Below are positions 15,771 to 25,218 of a stretch of 36,619 bases of DNA, piece by piece. A program made the translations under genes and the position numbers. Each line of letters starts with the position of its first letter. Position 1 is the stretch's first letter. Under the pieces are notes generated by a model. That model saw only the letters and a program-made list of their open reading frames with translations, searched no databases and was not told the origin of the DNA. Origin of the DNA: Bacteroidota bacterium (lineage in GTDB: Bacteria > Bacteroidota > Bacteroidia > Flavobacteriales_D > Crocinitomicaceae); the NCBI GenBank assembly GCA_024280155.1, contig JAJRQQ010000005.1, positions 1 to 36,619 on the forward strand, in the 5' to 3' direction.

Positions 15771-18571
15771 TGGCGAAGAAAGAATACATCGAGGTTTATG
15801 GAGCAAGAATGCACAACCTAAAGAATATCGATTTGAAAATTCCTCGGAATGAACTGGTTGTTTTTACAGGATTGAGTGGGAGTGGGAAATCTTCGCTCGC
15901 TTTTGATACCATTTTTGCAGAAGGTCAGCGGAGGTACATCGAAACTTTCTCAGCGTATGCACGACAATTTTTAGGTGGATTGGAACGTCCTGATGTTGAT
16001 AAAATTGATGGGTTGAGTCCTGTGATTTCAATTGAGCAAAAGACCGTTTCGCGTTCTCCTCGTTCAACTGTTGGGACAATTACCGAAGTGTATGATTTTA
16101 TGCGATTGCTATTTGCTCGCGTTGGAACGGCATATTCATACGTGTCTGGAGAACCGATGGTGAAATATTCTGACGACCAAATTGTCGATTTAATTCTCTA
16201 AGACTACGAAGGCAAAAAAATCAGTATTCTTTCTCCGAAAATAAAAGGTAGAAAAGGGCATTACCGTGAATTGTTTGAGCAAATTCTTAAAATGGGATTT
16301 ACCAAAGTGAGAGTTGATGGCGAGGTTGTAGATATTGTCAAAGGATTGAAAACCGACCGTTATAAAATTCACGATATTGAAATTGTTATCGATAGGATAT
16401 TGGTCACACAGAAAGATAGACAACGCTTATACGATGATGTTGTGATTGCGATGAAACACGGCGATAAATCAATGATGGTTCTCGACTTTGAAACTAACGA
16501 AGTGCGTCATTTTAGTCGAATGCTGATGTGTCCAACTTCTGGAATAAGTTACCCAGAACCGGAACCGAATTTGTTTTCATTCAATTCTCCCTATGGTTCA
16601 TGTAAAACGTGCAATGGTTTAGGGGAGGTTTCTGAAGTGGATCGAGAAAAAATAATTCCAGACTCATCAAAATCGATAAAAAAAGGAGGAATTAGTCCTA
16701 TTGGAGAATTTAAAAAAACGTGGATTTTTGATAAAATAGAGCAATATTTAAAGCAAGAAGGCTTAAAAATCACGACACCAATAAAAGATGTTCCAGCAGA
16801 TGTTTTGCAAGTCATTTTATATGGTAACGAAGGAGAGGAACGTTCTTTTCGGAGTAAAGAAATTGTTTTTGAAGGTGTAATTCCTTTTGTGACGAGACAT
16901 TCTTCGGACAGTTCTGCACCTATTCAACGTTGGGCGCAAAGTTTTATGAACAAAAAAGTGTGTCCGACCTGCAAGGGAACGAGAATCAAAAAAGAAGCTC
17001 ATTTTTTCAAAATTAATGGGAAGAATATCGGAGAATTGGCACAAATGGATATTGCTGAATTGGCTCTTTGGTTTAAAGAGGTTGAGAAAACATTAACGAA
17101 AAATCAACAAGTTATTGCCGTTGAAATTCTGAAAGAAATCAATGCGCGTCTTGGATTTGTGGTGGAAGTAGGATTAACCTATCTTTCTTTGCATCGTTCT
17201 GCTAAAACACTTTCAGGAGGAGAAGCACAACGCATTCGGTTGGCAACTCAAATTGGTTCAGAATTAATGAATGTCCTTTATATTCTCGATGAACCTTCGA
17301 TTGGTTTGCATCAACGTGATAATTCTCGATTGATAAAATCTTTGAAACGATTGCGCGATACCGGAAATTCTGTGATTGTGGTTGAACACGATAAAGAAAT
17401 GATTGAATCGGCTGATTTTGTCGTAGATTTAGGTCCAGGTGCCGGAGAGAATGGGGGAGAAATTGTTAACGCGTCGTCGTTGGATAAAATGACCAACAAA
17501 GATTCGTTAACCAATCAATATTTGACAGGAAAGAAAAAGATAGAAATCCCTAAATCACGAAGAAAAGGGAACGGAAAGAGATTAGTTCTGAAAGGAGCAA
17601 CAGGTCGAAATTTGAAAAATGTGAATTTAACTATACCGTTAGGTACATTGACTTGCGTTACGGGTGTTTCTGGAAGTGGTAAATCTTCTTTGATTAATCA
17701 AACCTTGTATCCTATTCTGCTGAAAGAAATTTACCATGGTGTAAAGAAACCACTGCCCTATAAATCGATTTCAGGAATTGAACATTTGGATAAAGTCATT
17801 GAGATTGACCAAAGTCCGATTGGGCGAACACCTCGTTCAAATCCTGCAACATACACGAAAATGTTTGATGAAATCCGTCGACTTTTTGCGGCATTGCCAG
17901 AATCACAAATTAGAGGATATAAACCAGGTCGTTTTTCTTTCAACGTAGTTGGTGGTCGATGTGAAACTTGTAAAGGTGGTGGGATGAAAGTGGTTGAGAT
18001 GAATTTTTTGCCCGATGTTTTGGTAGAATGTGAGACTTGCAATGGAAAAAGATACAACCGTGAAACTTTAGAGGTTCGCTATAAGGGGAAATCAATCAAT
18101 GATGTACTTGAAATGACGATAGAAGCAGCGACTCCTTTCTTTGAGAAAGTCCCAAAAATTCACCGTGTTTTATCAACGTTAAATTCTGTAGGATTAGGAT
18201 ATGTGAAGTTAGGACAACCATCTACGACTCTTTCTGGTGGAGAAGCTCAACGAATAAAACTATCGGCAGAATTATCGAAAAAAGGTACAGGTAACACAAT
18301 GTATATTTGGGACGAGCCATCTACCGGTTTGCACTTCGAGGACATCAAAATGTTATTGGAAGTATTAAATCGCTTAGTGGACGAAGGAAATACGGTGTTG
18401 GTCATAGAGCATAATTTAGATATTGTAAAAGTCGCCGATAAAATTATCGACATTGGACCTGAGGGAGGTAAGTTTGGCGGAGAAATTGTTTGCGAGGGAA
18501 CACCAGAAATGATTGTAAAAAAATTCAAAAACACTTCTTTTACTGCAAAATATTTGGCGTTAGAAATGTAA
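15770..18571 (+). pseudogene. uvrA: Excinuclease ABC subunit A interrupted by an in-frame TAA
   Basis: The frame encodes a full UvrA (933 codons) except that codon 144 (16199-16201) is TAA. It reads [22 protein letters not shown], with the same frame on both sides. UvrA is the ATP-dependent damage-recognition subunit of nucleotide excision repair. Both ATPase halves are present: Walker [10 protein letters not shown] and GVSGSGKSS, signatures LSGGEAQRIRLA and LSGGEAQRIKLS, and the zinc fingers CKTCNG, CPTCKG and CETCKG...CETCNG. The first finger reads CPTS where many homologues have CPxC. TTG 16271 or ATG 16292 could restart translation but would miss the first P-loop. It may be a genuine recent nonsense mutation, read-through or a base-call error; a Lys or Gln codon is expected there. 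Confidence 0.88.
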
Positions 18572-18621
18572 GAATGTTGGTTTATTTGTTTTTAACTTTT
18601 TTTTGTTTTACTAAAATGTTT

Positions 18622-18629
18622 TACCTTTG
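18622..18629 (+). promoter_or_regulatory. -7 box of the T9SS cargo gene
   Basis: TACCTTTG matches TAnnTTTG exactly, 25 bases before the TTG start at 18655. T-rich sequence with TTTTG lies upstream. Confidence 0.6.
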
Positions 18630-18654
18630 TACAATAAATTAAAAATTAGAAAAA

Positions 18655-19890
18655 TTGAAGATTCTCCAATTCACAATTGTTCTGCTCACTCTCACTTTCA
18701 ATGTTTCCGCCCAAAACCGTCTTGTTTTGAACAATGACGCATATATTGTCATGGAAAATTCTGCAAAAGTTGTTTTGGATAATGGAAATGCTAACGCTAT
18801 TCAAACTTTAGGTTCTGGAGGAAATATTGTGACAACATCTGAAAATGAAGAAATTATTTGGAATATTGGTGTTCAAACGGGAATTTATACAATCCCTTGG
18901 ACAACCAATGCTTCGCCTTTCGTTAAGATACCTCTTGAAATGAATATTACGGGTGCTGGTTTTAGTGCTGGTCGGATTGTTTTTTCAACCTATGGAACAC
19001 CATCAACAAATTTACCTTTACCGACTGGTGTGACGAATTTATTCTCAGGACCTTCAATTACAGATAATTCTTTGAAAGTGATTGATCGTTTTGGGGGAAT
19101 AGATGCAAGAGGTTATTCTACAAAACCATCAGTAACTCTAAAGTTTGATTACAGTTCTGCTGAATGGGCATCTCCTAACACAATTGTTGAACCGAATCTA
19201 CAAGCTCAACGTTGGAATTCTACAAGTGGAACATGGGAAGATTTATTGTTTGGAAGTCAAAGTGGTAACTCTGTACAAAATGCCGATATTTCTTCTGCCA
19301 ATTTTTTCAAAAACTGGACATTGGTAGACAATACTTTTCCGCTTCCTGTTGAATTAGTTGATTTTAATGCGGTTAAAAATAATAAGAATGAGGTTGAGGT
19401 CTCTTGGAAGACAGTTTCTGAAATAAACAACGATTACTTTGAAGTAGAGAAAAGTCAAGACGGTGTAAACTTTACTTCTTTTGTTCAAATAGAAGGAGCA
19501 GGGAATTCTCAGAATGAGCTTGATTACGCAACTTTAGATAGAAACCCGTTCAGTGGAATTTCTTATTATCGTTTAAAACAAGTCGATTTTGATGGACATT
19601 TCTCTTATTCTGAAATAAAAGCTGTGGAAATTGATACGGATGTGCAAGTTGTCCTTTTTCCAAATCCGACAGAGAATGTGCTCAACGTATCAACTTCTAC
19701 GAATAGAGAAACAATTGTCTTTTACCAAATCGTTGATTTAACAGGATCTATAATTTATTCGAATGAATTCTCCGTGGAATCTGGAAAACAAATTTCAGTG
19801 ATTGATGTGAATGAATTAAAACCAGGTGTTTATTTTATTCAACTCTCATCTGATAACATAAACAAGTCTATCCAATTTATTAAACAATAA
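18655..19890 (+). CDS. Secreted protein with type IX secretion (T9SS type A) sorting domain
   Basis: A 411-residue protein. TTG 18655 is taken as the start because it begins a complete signal peptide (KILQFTIVLLTLTFNVSAQ) and no upstream or nearby ATG would keep it. The middle has a beta-rich region followed by a fibronectin-like stretch: PLPVELVDFNAVKNNKNEV, then ISYYRLKQVDFDG, a layout common in Flavobacteriia surface proteins. The C-terminal ~80 residues are a T9SS sorting domain: VVLFPNPTENVLNVS, VDLTGSIIY, and LKPGVYFIQLSS ending in KSIQFIKQ. The protein should pass through Sec and then the T9SS to the cell surface. The next gene starts 7 bases later, so the two form an operon. Ligand or enzyme activity unknown. 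Confidence 0.85.
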   Translation: MKILQFTIVLLTLTFNVSAQNRLVLNNDAYIVMENSAKVVLDNGNANAIQTLGSGGNIVTTSENEEIIWNIGVQTGIYTIPWTTNASPFVKIPLEMNITGAGFSAGRIVFSTYGTPSTNLPLPTGVTNLFSGPSITDNSLKVIDRFGGIDARGYSTKPSVTLKFDYSSAEWASPNTIVEPNLQAQRWNSTSGTWEDLLFGSQSGNSVQNADISSANFFKNWTLVDNTFPLPVELVDFNAVKNNKNEVEVSWKTVSEINNDYFEVEKSQDGVNFTSFVQIEGAGNSQNELDYATLDRNPFSGISYYRLKQVDFDGHFSYSEIKAVEIDTDVQVVLFPNPTENVLNVSTSTNRETIVFYQIVDLTGSIIYSNEFSVESGKQISVIDVNELKPGVYFIQLSSDNINKSIQFIKQ

Positions 19891-19896
19891 ACAATT

Positions 19897-21147
19897 ATGA
19901 AAAATTTAGTTCTTTTTGCATTCATTTTGACTTCTTCAATTTCATTTTCACAGAATGTAGGAATTAATGGAACAGGTGCTTCACCAGATGCGTCTGCCAT
20001 TTTAGATGTTAGCGCAACAAATGCAGGTGTTTTAGTTCCTCGTGTTGATATCGCAGATTTATCTACTGCCGCTCCTGTAGCAACTCCAGCAACAAGTCTA
20101 TTGGTATATAATACAAATACAACAACAGGGCCTGGTTATTTTTATTGGGACGGTACTGCGTGGGTAACTATTGGCGGAGTAAAAGAAATTAATGATTTAA
20201 CGGATGGGAAAACAGATTATGGAGGAGAAGAGAGTGTTTATTTAGGTAAAAATGCTGGTGCAGCTGCAACGGCAGGTGGTTTTTGGGATGGTAAATTCAA
20301 TGTTGCCATAGGTGTAGATGCTTTTAAAACAACTACAGGAGGGCATGAATCTGTTGCTATTGGGTATAAAGCATTGGAATTAGGAATGTCCTCTACTCGT
20401 AATACAGCTGTTGGATACTTGGCGTTACAGACAAACAGTAATCAAGGGAATACAGCTATAGGTTCTCAGTCAATGAGTGTGTCTACAGGGTATCAAAATT
20501 CTGCCTTAGGGAACTTTAGTTTAGGAGATTTAGCTGGTGGAAATGAAAATGTAGCCTTAGGTTTTCGAAGTGGTGCAGCTTTAGCTACTGGTAATAGTAA
20601 TCTTTTCGTAGGTTTTAAAGCAGCGCTACTTCAAACAGCTGGAGATAACAATATTGCTATTGGTTCAAATGTTAATTTAGCAAACTCTACAGGTAGTAAC
20701 CAAATGAATATCGGCAATATAATCCACGGAACAAATATTTATACTCCCACAGGAAATGTTGGTATAGGAAATGGAAATAACGCACCAAATAGTACATTAG
20801 ATGTTGCTGGTTCAGTTTCTTATAACATTTTCGTCAAGACAACAAATACATCATTAGATCTAGACGCAACTCATCACACGGTTGTTTATAATGCTAATGG
20901 ATCTGCCACGTTGAATTTACCTCCGGCTAATACATGTACAGGTCGAGTTTATGTCATTAGAACATTGCGATTTGCTGGTGGAGATAATGTTACGATAACT
21001 CCGGCTGGTTCAGAAACTATTTTTTATCATTCTTCATTGACGCAAGTTGTAATAGGATCTACAGGAGGAACACCATCCGAAAGACATGCTGTTACTATTC
21101 AAAGTGATGGGACAGGTTGGATTGTTATTTCTGATGTAGTCAATTAA
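19897..21147 (+). CDS. Secreted protein with YadA-head-like beta-roll repeats
   Basis: A 416-residue protein with a signal peptide (MKNLVLFAFILTSSISFS, cut near SQN). The N-terminal block (NVGINGTGASPDASAILDVS and a FYWDGTAWVTI segment) is typical of many Bacteroidota surface proteins. Residues ~135-270 contain about seven degenerate repeats of the form N-x-A-x-G-x-x-x-x: SVAIGYKAL, NTAVGYLAL, NTAIGSQSM, NSALGNFSL, NVALGFRSG, NLFVGFKAA, NIAIGSNVN. These match the left-handed beta-roll of trimeric YadA/Hep_Hag heads. A second copy of the opening motif (VGIGNGNNAPNSTLDVAGS) follows, then a ~110-residue C-terminal domain. No coiled-coil stalk, autotransporter barrel or T9SS domain is seen, so the anchoring route is unclear. 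Confidence 0.75.
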   Translation: MKNLVLFAFILTSSISFSQNVGINGTGASPDASAILDVSATNAGVLVPRVDIADLSTAAPVATPATSLLVYNTNTTTGPGYFYWDGTAWVTIGGVKEINDLTDGKTDYGGEESVYLGKNAGAAATAGGFWDGKFNVAIGVDAFKTTTGGHESVAIGYKALELGMSSTRNTAVGYLALQTNSNQGNTAIGSQSMSVSTGYQNSALGNFSLGDLAGGNENVALGFRSGAALATGNSNLFVGFKAALLQTAGDNNIAIGSNVNLANSTGSNQMNIGNIIHGTNIYTPTGNVGIGNGNNAPNSTLDVAGSVSYNIFVKTTNTSLDLDATHHTVVYNANGSATLNLPPANTCTGRVYVIRTLRFAGGDNVTITPAGSETIFYHSSLTQVVIGSTGGTPSERHAVTIQSDGTGWIVISDVVN

Positions 21148-21324
21148 CTTTTACCTCTATTATTTCTTTTAATTTCGTAGAATAACAACGAGATAATTTT
21201 GCTTGTTTCATTTTCCATGTTCGGGTTAAATCTTGGCAAGCAAATTTTATTGGGAGCATAGCTAGTTAAAATCCACATGATACAATTACCGAGCATATTA
21301 ATGCGTTCTTCATTCAAATTCGAC

Positions 21325-21332
21325 TACCTTTA
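21325..21332 (+). promoter_or_regulatory. -7-like box close to the start of the 21337 gene
   Basis: TACCTTTA, one base off the consensus, ending four bases before the ATG. It implies a leaderless or nearly leaderless transcript. Confidence 0.45.
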
Positions 21333-21336
21333 GCAC

Positions 21337-22680
21337 ATGAAAATTCAAGTTTTATTCTCAATTATTACTTTGTTGCTGCTTTCTTCTTGCTCAGAAAACC
21401 CCGAAGGCAACCGTCTTTCAACTTCAATTTCTTCGGTAGAGGAAGCAAATATTTTTCGAGCGAATCTCCGTGAAATATCGGATGAAGATTATCCAGACAA
21501 TCCTGATATTTCTATTCGCCATCCAAAATATGTTGAAACGACGATGGAAAGCATTTCTTTTGAGCAAAAAGAGAATGGATTTGACATTGTTATTTATCCG
21601 AGTAATAAGAGTGATGATACGGTAACTATGAAGAACATTGATTTAATGGAATTCATTCCTTCTGTTCCACGTTGTGCAAAAGGAGACGATTATTTGAGTT
21701 TAATTTCTGTTGTTAACCAAGAATGGAATCGAAATCAAGTGAAATGGAAGGGCGATGATTTGGTGCAAATTCTACCAGAAAACTACACGGTAAATGGTGA
21801 GGTAATTACACGCATTGATTTGGCAAGAAATTGTTTGAATGCTTATTTATGGGAAGTTTTTTTCTCATCAAAAATGGATGGAAAGGACAAGGTTTTTTAC
21901 CATGGTTGGTTTAATTTTCCAGGAGAATTGTATCAAGAACTTTTTAAAGAGAGAAATGAAGAAGATTTTAGTCGATATGCATCTTATTTAGAAAATTGGA
22001 AAGACCCAAAGAATGACTTTATTGATTTATCAAGAATAAGGACGGTTGAAGATTCTAGAGAACTTTCTTTTGTCAATCACGACCAAGAAATGTATCCATT
22101 GAAAGGCGAACGAAAGAAGAAACAAATTGACATCATTTATCCAGTGAAGTATACAAAAATGGCTGATTTTCATACCGACTCTGCTTTGTTTGCCACTTTT
22201 TCCATTCCAGGATTCTATAATCGAAAAGACCCACGAACAACAGAATTAGGTCGATTTTACAATTTAAAATCCATCGAATACCGTAAAACGAAATCTTCAA
22301 ACGGTGATGAGAATGATGAATTAAAAATGATTTTTGAACGAAAGAATGGCGAAATCACACAATTTATTTTCGGTGGACTCGATTTCTCCTCTTTACCACG
22401 TTTAGCAGTTGACGAATGTAACTCAGGAATTTCTTTTCCGATGGGAATAGGAAATCATCCTTTTTATGAGGACGTTCAAACTCATCAACAATTAAACAGT
22501 AGAGAAAATCCTTATTTCGGTGTTTTTCTTGATGAAAATGGCAACTGGCTCGACAGTCATAAAATCGGAATTGACGGTCCACTTTTACATTTGGATAAAA
22601 ATGACCCAACTATTCTACATGTTTGGTTGCTATCATTTGAAAGACAAGCATTGGTTGGACATTATGAAGTGAAGTTGTAA
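21337..22680 (+). CDS. Lipoprotein of unknown function
   Basis: A 447-residue protein with a clear lipoprotein leader, MKIQVLFSIITLLLLSSC (Cys 18). The mature protein is acidic and soluble in appearance, rich in Asp, Glu and aromatic residues, with no transmembrane segment after the leader. Stretches such as AYLWEVFFSSKMDGKDKVFYHGWFNFPGE..., cut here, and GVFLDENGNWLDSHKIGIDGP look like ordered beta structure. I do not recognise the family. It is convergent with the next gene, with only one base between the two stop codons, so any terminator must lie inside a coding region. Confidence 0.75.
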   Translation: MKIQVLFSIITLLLLSSCSENPEGNRLSTSISSVEEANIFRANLREISDEDYPDNPDISIRHPKYVETTMESISFEQKENGFDIVIYPSNKSDDTVTMKNIDLMEFIPSVPRCAKGDDYLSLISVVNQEWNRNQVKWKGDDLVQILPENYTVNGEVITRIDLARNCLNAYLWEVFFSSKMDGKDKVFYHGWFNFPGELYQELFKERNEEDFSRYASYLENWKDPKNDFIDLSRIRTVEDSRELSFVNHDQEMYPLKGERKKKQIDIIYPVKYTKMADFHTDSALFATFSIPGFYNRKDPRTTELGRFYNLKSIEYRKTKSSNGDENDELKMIFERKNGEITQFIFGGLDFSSLPRLAVDECNSGISFPMGIGNHPFYEDVQTHQQLNSRENPYFGVFLDENGNWLDSHKIGIDGPLLHLDKNDPTILHVWLLSFERQALVGHYEVKL

Positions 22681-22681
22681 T

Positions 22682-23218
22682 TTATTCTTTTAACCGTTCA
22701 ACTTCTGTGATTTCGTCGAGTGCATGATAGATGAAACTGACCAAATACAACATTTGGTCACGGCCTTTGTTTTGTCCAAATTTTGAAACGAAAAATATTG
22801 AAACAGTACAAATAATTCCCGTTGGAATTACCCAAAGCCAACTCATATCGTCATAGTTCATGTATTTGACTAGACCATAAATCCCAGCAAAGGTAGAACC
22901 AAGAAAAATCATTGCGTACATAAAGATAAAAAGCGTCCAAACAGTTTGATTGGGACCAATTAAACATGAAACAGTTACATAATCATCGTATTCTTCTTGT
23001 TCAATTCGAACTGTCATCACGGGCGACCAATAATGCTGTAAGTGTTTTGGTGTCCGAACAAAAATTAAACTGCGATCACGCTCTCCCGCAACAAATTTAT
23101 CTTTCATCAAGCTTTGAGTAACATGCTCTAGTGCATTCTCAGGGTTGTGGTTGATTTTTAGTTTAAACCTTGGACGGATTTCTCCTAGTACATTATGATT
23201 GAGTTTATTAAAAGCCAT
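22682..23218 (-). CDS. Two-helix membrane protein of unknown function
   Basis: A 178-residue protein with an N-terminal cytoplasmic-looking region (about 1-90, including PRFKLKINHNPENALEHV), two transmembrane helices (about 93-113, WTLFIFMYAMIFLGSTFAGI, and 126-146, WLWVIPTGIICTVSIFFV), and a charged tail (YHALDEITEVERLKE). The family is not recognised. The gene stands alone on the minus strand, followed upstream by a ~160-base gap before the polyprenyl synthase stop. No clear -7 consensus was seen near its start. Confidence 0.7.
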   Translation of the reverse strand: MAFNKLNHNVLGEIRPRFKLKINHNPENALEHVTQSLMKDKFVAGERDRSLIFVRTPKHLQHYWSPVMTVRIEQEEYDDYVTVSCLIGPNQTVWTLFIFMYAMIFLGSTFAGIYGLVKYMNYDDMSWLWVIPTGIICTVSIFFVSKFGQNKGRDQMLYLVSFIYHALDEITEVERLKE

Positions 23219-23382
23219 AGTTTAGTTTTGCAAGTGATTGCAATATAAGAAAAGTAATTCGAAAAGTAATTAATGTCACTTTTTTTATGACAAAAATCAA
23301 GTTTTTCAAAGGTGATTTGAATAAACTACTTTTTACTTTAAGTTTAAAAGAAGACTTGCTTGTTAATGGGAAGAAAGTTTAA

Positions 23383-24351
23383 TTATATATCTCTTTCCAT
23401 TAAATAACTGCCCAATTGAAGAAGATTTTGTTTCATTTCTTCAGGAACGCTAATTTTTTCAATACTATTCTTTGCTCTTGAATAATACTCTTGCATCATT
23501 TCTTGACAATCTGCTTTTGCTTTTACTTGGTCAAAAAGTTCTCGTGTTTTTTGGATTTTAACTTCAAGATTTTTCTCGTCGTGCAATTGTTTCAGAATTT
23601 CACGTTGTTCTTTGTTTGAATTTGCAATTGCCGTTAATTGTAGAACTGTTTTTTTATTCGAAATCACATCCCCACCAACTTGTTTTCCGAATTTTTCTGG
23701 GTCTGCATAAAGGTCTAAGATATCATCTTGAATTTGAAAAGCAATTCCAATGTTCTGACCAAAAGCATACAAATGTTTTTTATCTTCTTTACTCGCACCA
23801 GCAACGATTGCTCCTAAATTTAGGGCAGCTCCCAGTAGAACGGAAGTTTTTAAGCGAATCATTTCAATGTATTCTGAGATGGTTACATCATTTCTTGATT
23901 CAAAATCCATATCCAACTGTTGACCTTCGCAAACTTCAACGGCTGTATTGTTAAATAATTCCAATACCTCTGGTAATTTCTCTGGAGGAGCTTTGCACAA
24001 TAACTGATATGCTTTAATCAACATCACATCCCCCGAAAGAACCGCAACATTGGTGTTCCATTTTTCATGAACAGTTGGTTGATTTCTTCTTAAAGGAGCT
24101 TCATCCATGATGTCGTCATGAATCAATGTGAAATTATGGAAAACTTCAACAGAAAGTGCTTGTGGAATTACGTCTTCCTTCTTCATGCCGAACAATTCTG
24201 CCCCGAGTAAAGTTAAAATTGGTCGTATTCTTTTTCCTCCGATGTTTAAAAAGTAACGAATCGGATCATATAAATCTCTTGGTTCAAGTGGCGTGTCGAT
24301 TTCATCTAAATGACTTTCGATGAAATTAGTATATTCTTTGAGTTCAAACAT
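23383..24351 (-). CDS. Polyprenyl (isoprenyl) diphosphate synthase
   Basis: A 322-residue trans-prenyltransferase that condenses IPP with allylic diphosphates. The first Asp-rich motif is DDIMD (79-83, in LIHDDIMDEAPLRR) and the second DDILD (209-213, in FQIQDDILD). GGKRIRPILT (38-47) supplies the IPP-binding Arg, and RLKTSVLLGAAL the central helix. An aromatic residue five positions before the first Asp often marks shorter products (FPP or GGPP range), but product length cannot be fixed from sequence alone. Its start overlaps the rfbA stop by one base (TAATG on the minus strand), so it is the last gene of the exporter-rfbA-prenyl synthase operon. Confidence 0.9.
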   Translation of the reverse strand: MFELKEYTNFIESHLDEIDTPLEPRDLYDPIRYFLNIGGKRIRPILTLLGAELFGMKKEDVIPQALSVEVFHNFTLIHDDIMDEAPLRRNQPTVHEKWNTNVAVLSGDVMLIKAYQLLCKAPPEKLPEVLELFNNTAVEVCEGQQLDMDFESRNDVTISEYIEMIRLKTSVLLGAALNLGAIVAGASKEDKKHLYAFGQNIGIAFQIQDDILDLYADPEKFGKQVGGDVISNKKTVLQLTAIANSNKEQREILKQLHDEKNLEVKIQKTRELFDQVKAKADCQEMMQEYYSRAKNSIEKISVPEEMKQNLLQLGSYLMERDI

Positions 24352-25214
24352 TATTCATGTATCACTTTTAAAAGATATTCGCCATAGCCACTTTTTAATA
24401 ATGGTTGAGCCAATTCTCTCAATTGTTCTGCTGTAATAAATCCATTGTGGTAAGCAATTTCTTCAATACAACCAACTTTCAATCCTTGACGCTCTTCGAT
24501 TACTTGCACAAATTGTCCCGCTTGCATTAAGGATGAAAATGTCCCTGTATCTAACCAAGCAGTTCCTCTACTTAGTACTGCAACTTTCAATTGATCCCTG
24601 CGTAGATATTCAGCGTTGATGTCTGTAATTTCATATTCTCCACGAGCAGAAGGCTTCAAGTTTTTAGCAATTTCTACCACTGAATTATCGTAAAAATATA
24701 ATCCTGGTACAGCAAAATTCGATTTTGGTTGCTCTGGTTTTTCTTCAATTGAAATGGCCTTCATATCATCATCAAACTCTACCACTCCATATCTTTCTGG
24801 ATCGGATACATGATAAGCATATACTACTCCACCTTCAGGATTGTTGTTTTGCTTCAACAAATCCCCCATTCCAACACCGTAAAATATATTATCTCCAAGG
24901 ACAAGTGCAACTTTATCGTCTCCGATGAATTCTTCTCCAATAACGAATGCTTGTGCTAAACCATTTGGTTCCTCTTGTACTTTATAAACAAACTTGCAAC
25001 CTAAATGTGAACCGTCTCCGAGTAATTTCTCGAAATGAGGTAAATCGTGGGGAGTTGAAATAATAAGTATTTCTCTAATTCCAGCACTCAATAATAATGA
25101 CAATGGATAATAGATCATTGGTTTATCAAAAACCGGCATCAACTGTTTACTTACAGCGAGTGTTAAAGGATGTAATCTTGTTCCAGATCCTCCTGCTAAA
25201 ATAATTCCTTTCAT
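24351..25214 (-). CDS. rfbA: Glucose-1-phosphate thymidylyltransferase
   Basis: A 287-residue nucleotidyltransferase that makes dTDP-glucose from dTTP and glucose-1-phosphate, the first step of the dTDP-rhamnose pathway for surface polysaccharide. The N-terminus has the signature [20 protein letters not shown] with the catalytic Arg and Lys, then [21 protein letters not shown], and [20 protein letters not shown]. It lacks its usual neighbours rfbB, rfbC and rfbD, so these must be elsewhere. It sits 4 bases after the RND transporter stop and overlaps the prenyl synthase start. Confidence 0.92.
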   Translation of the reverse strand: MKGIILAGGSGTRLHPLTLAVSKQLMPVFDKPMIYYPLSLLLSAGIREILIISTPHDLPHFEKLLGDGSHLGCKFVYKVQEEPNGLAQAFVIGEEFIGDDKVALVLGDNIFYGVGMGDLLKQNNNPEGGVVYAYHVSDPERYGVVEFDDDMKAISIEEKPEQPKSNFAVPGLYFYDNSVVEIAKNLKPSARGEYEITDINAEYLRRDQLKVAVLSRGTAWLDTGTFSSLMQAGQFVQVIEERQGLKVGCIEEIAYHNGFITAEQLRELAQPLLKSGYGEYLLKVIHE

Positions 25215-25218
25215 CTAA

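Noticed and set aside
23287..23382. A 31-residue plus-strand ORF (MTKIKFFKGDLNK...) in the gap before the polyprenyl synthase stop
   Set aside because: Length is within chance for AT-rich spacer, the sequence before the ATG is a T-run rather than A-rich, and no -7 box or terminator frames it.
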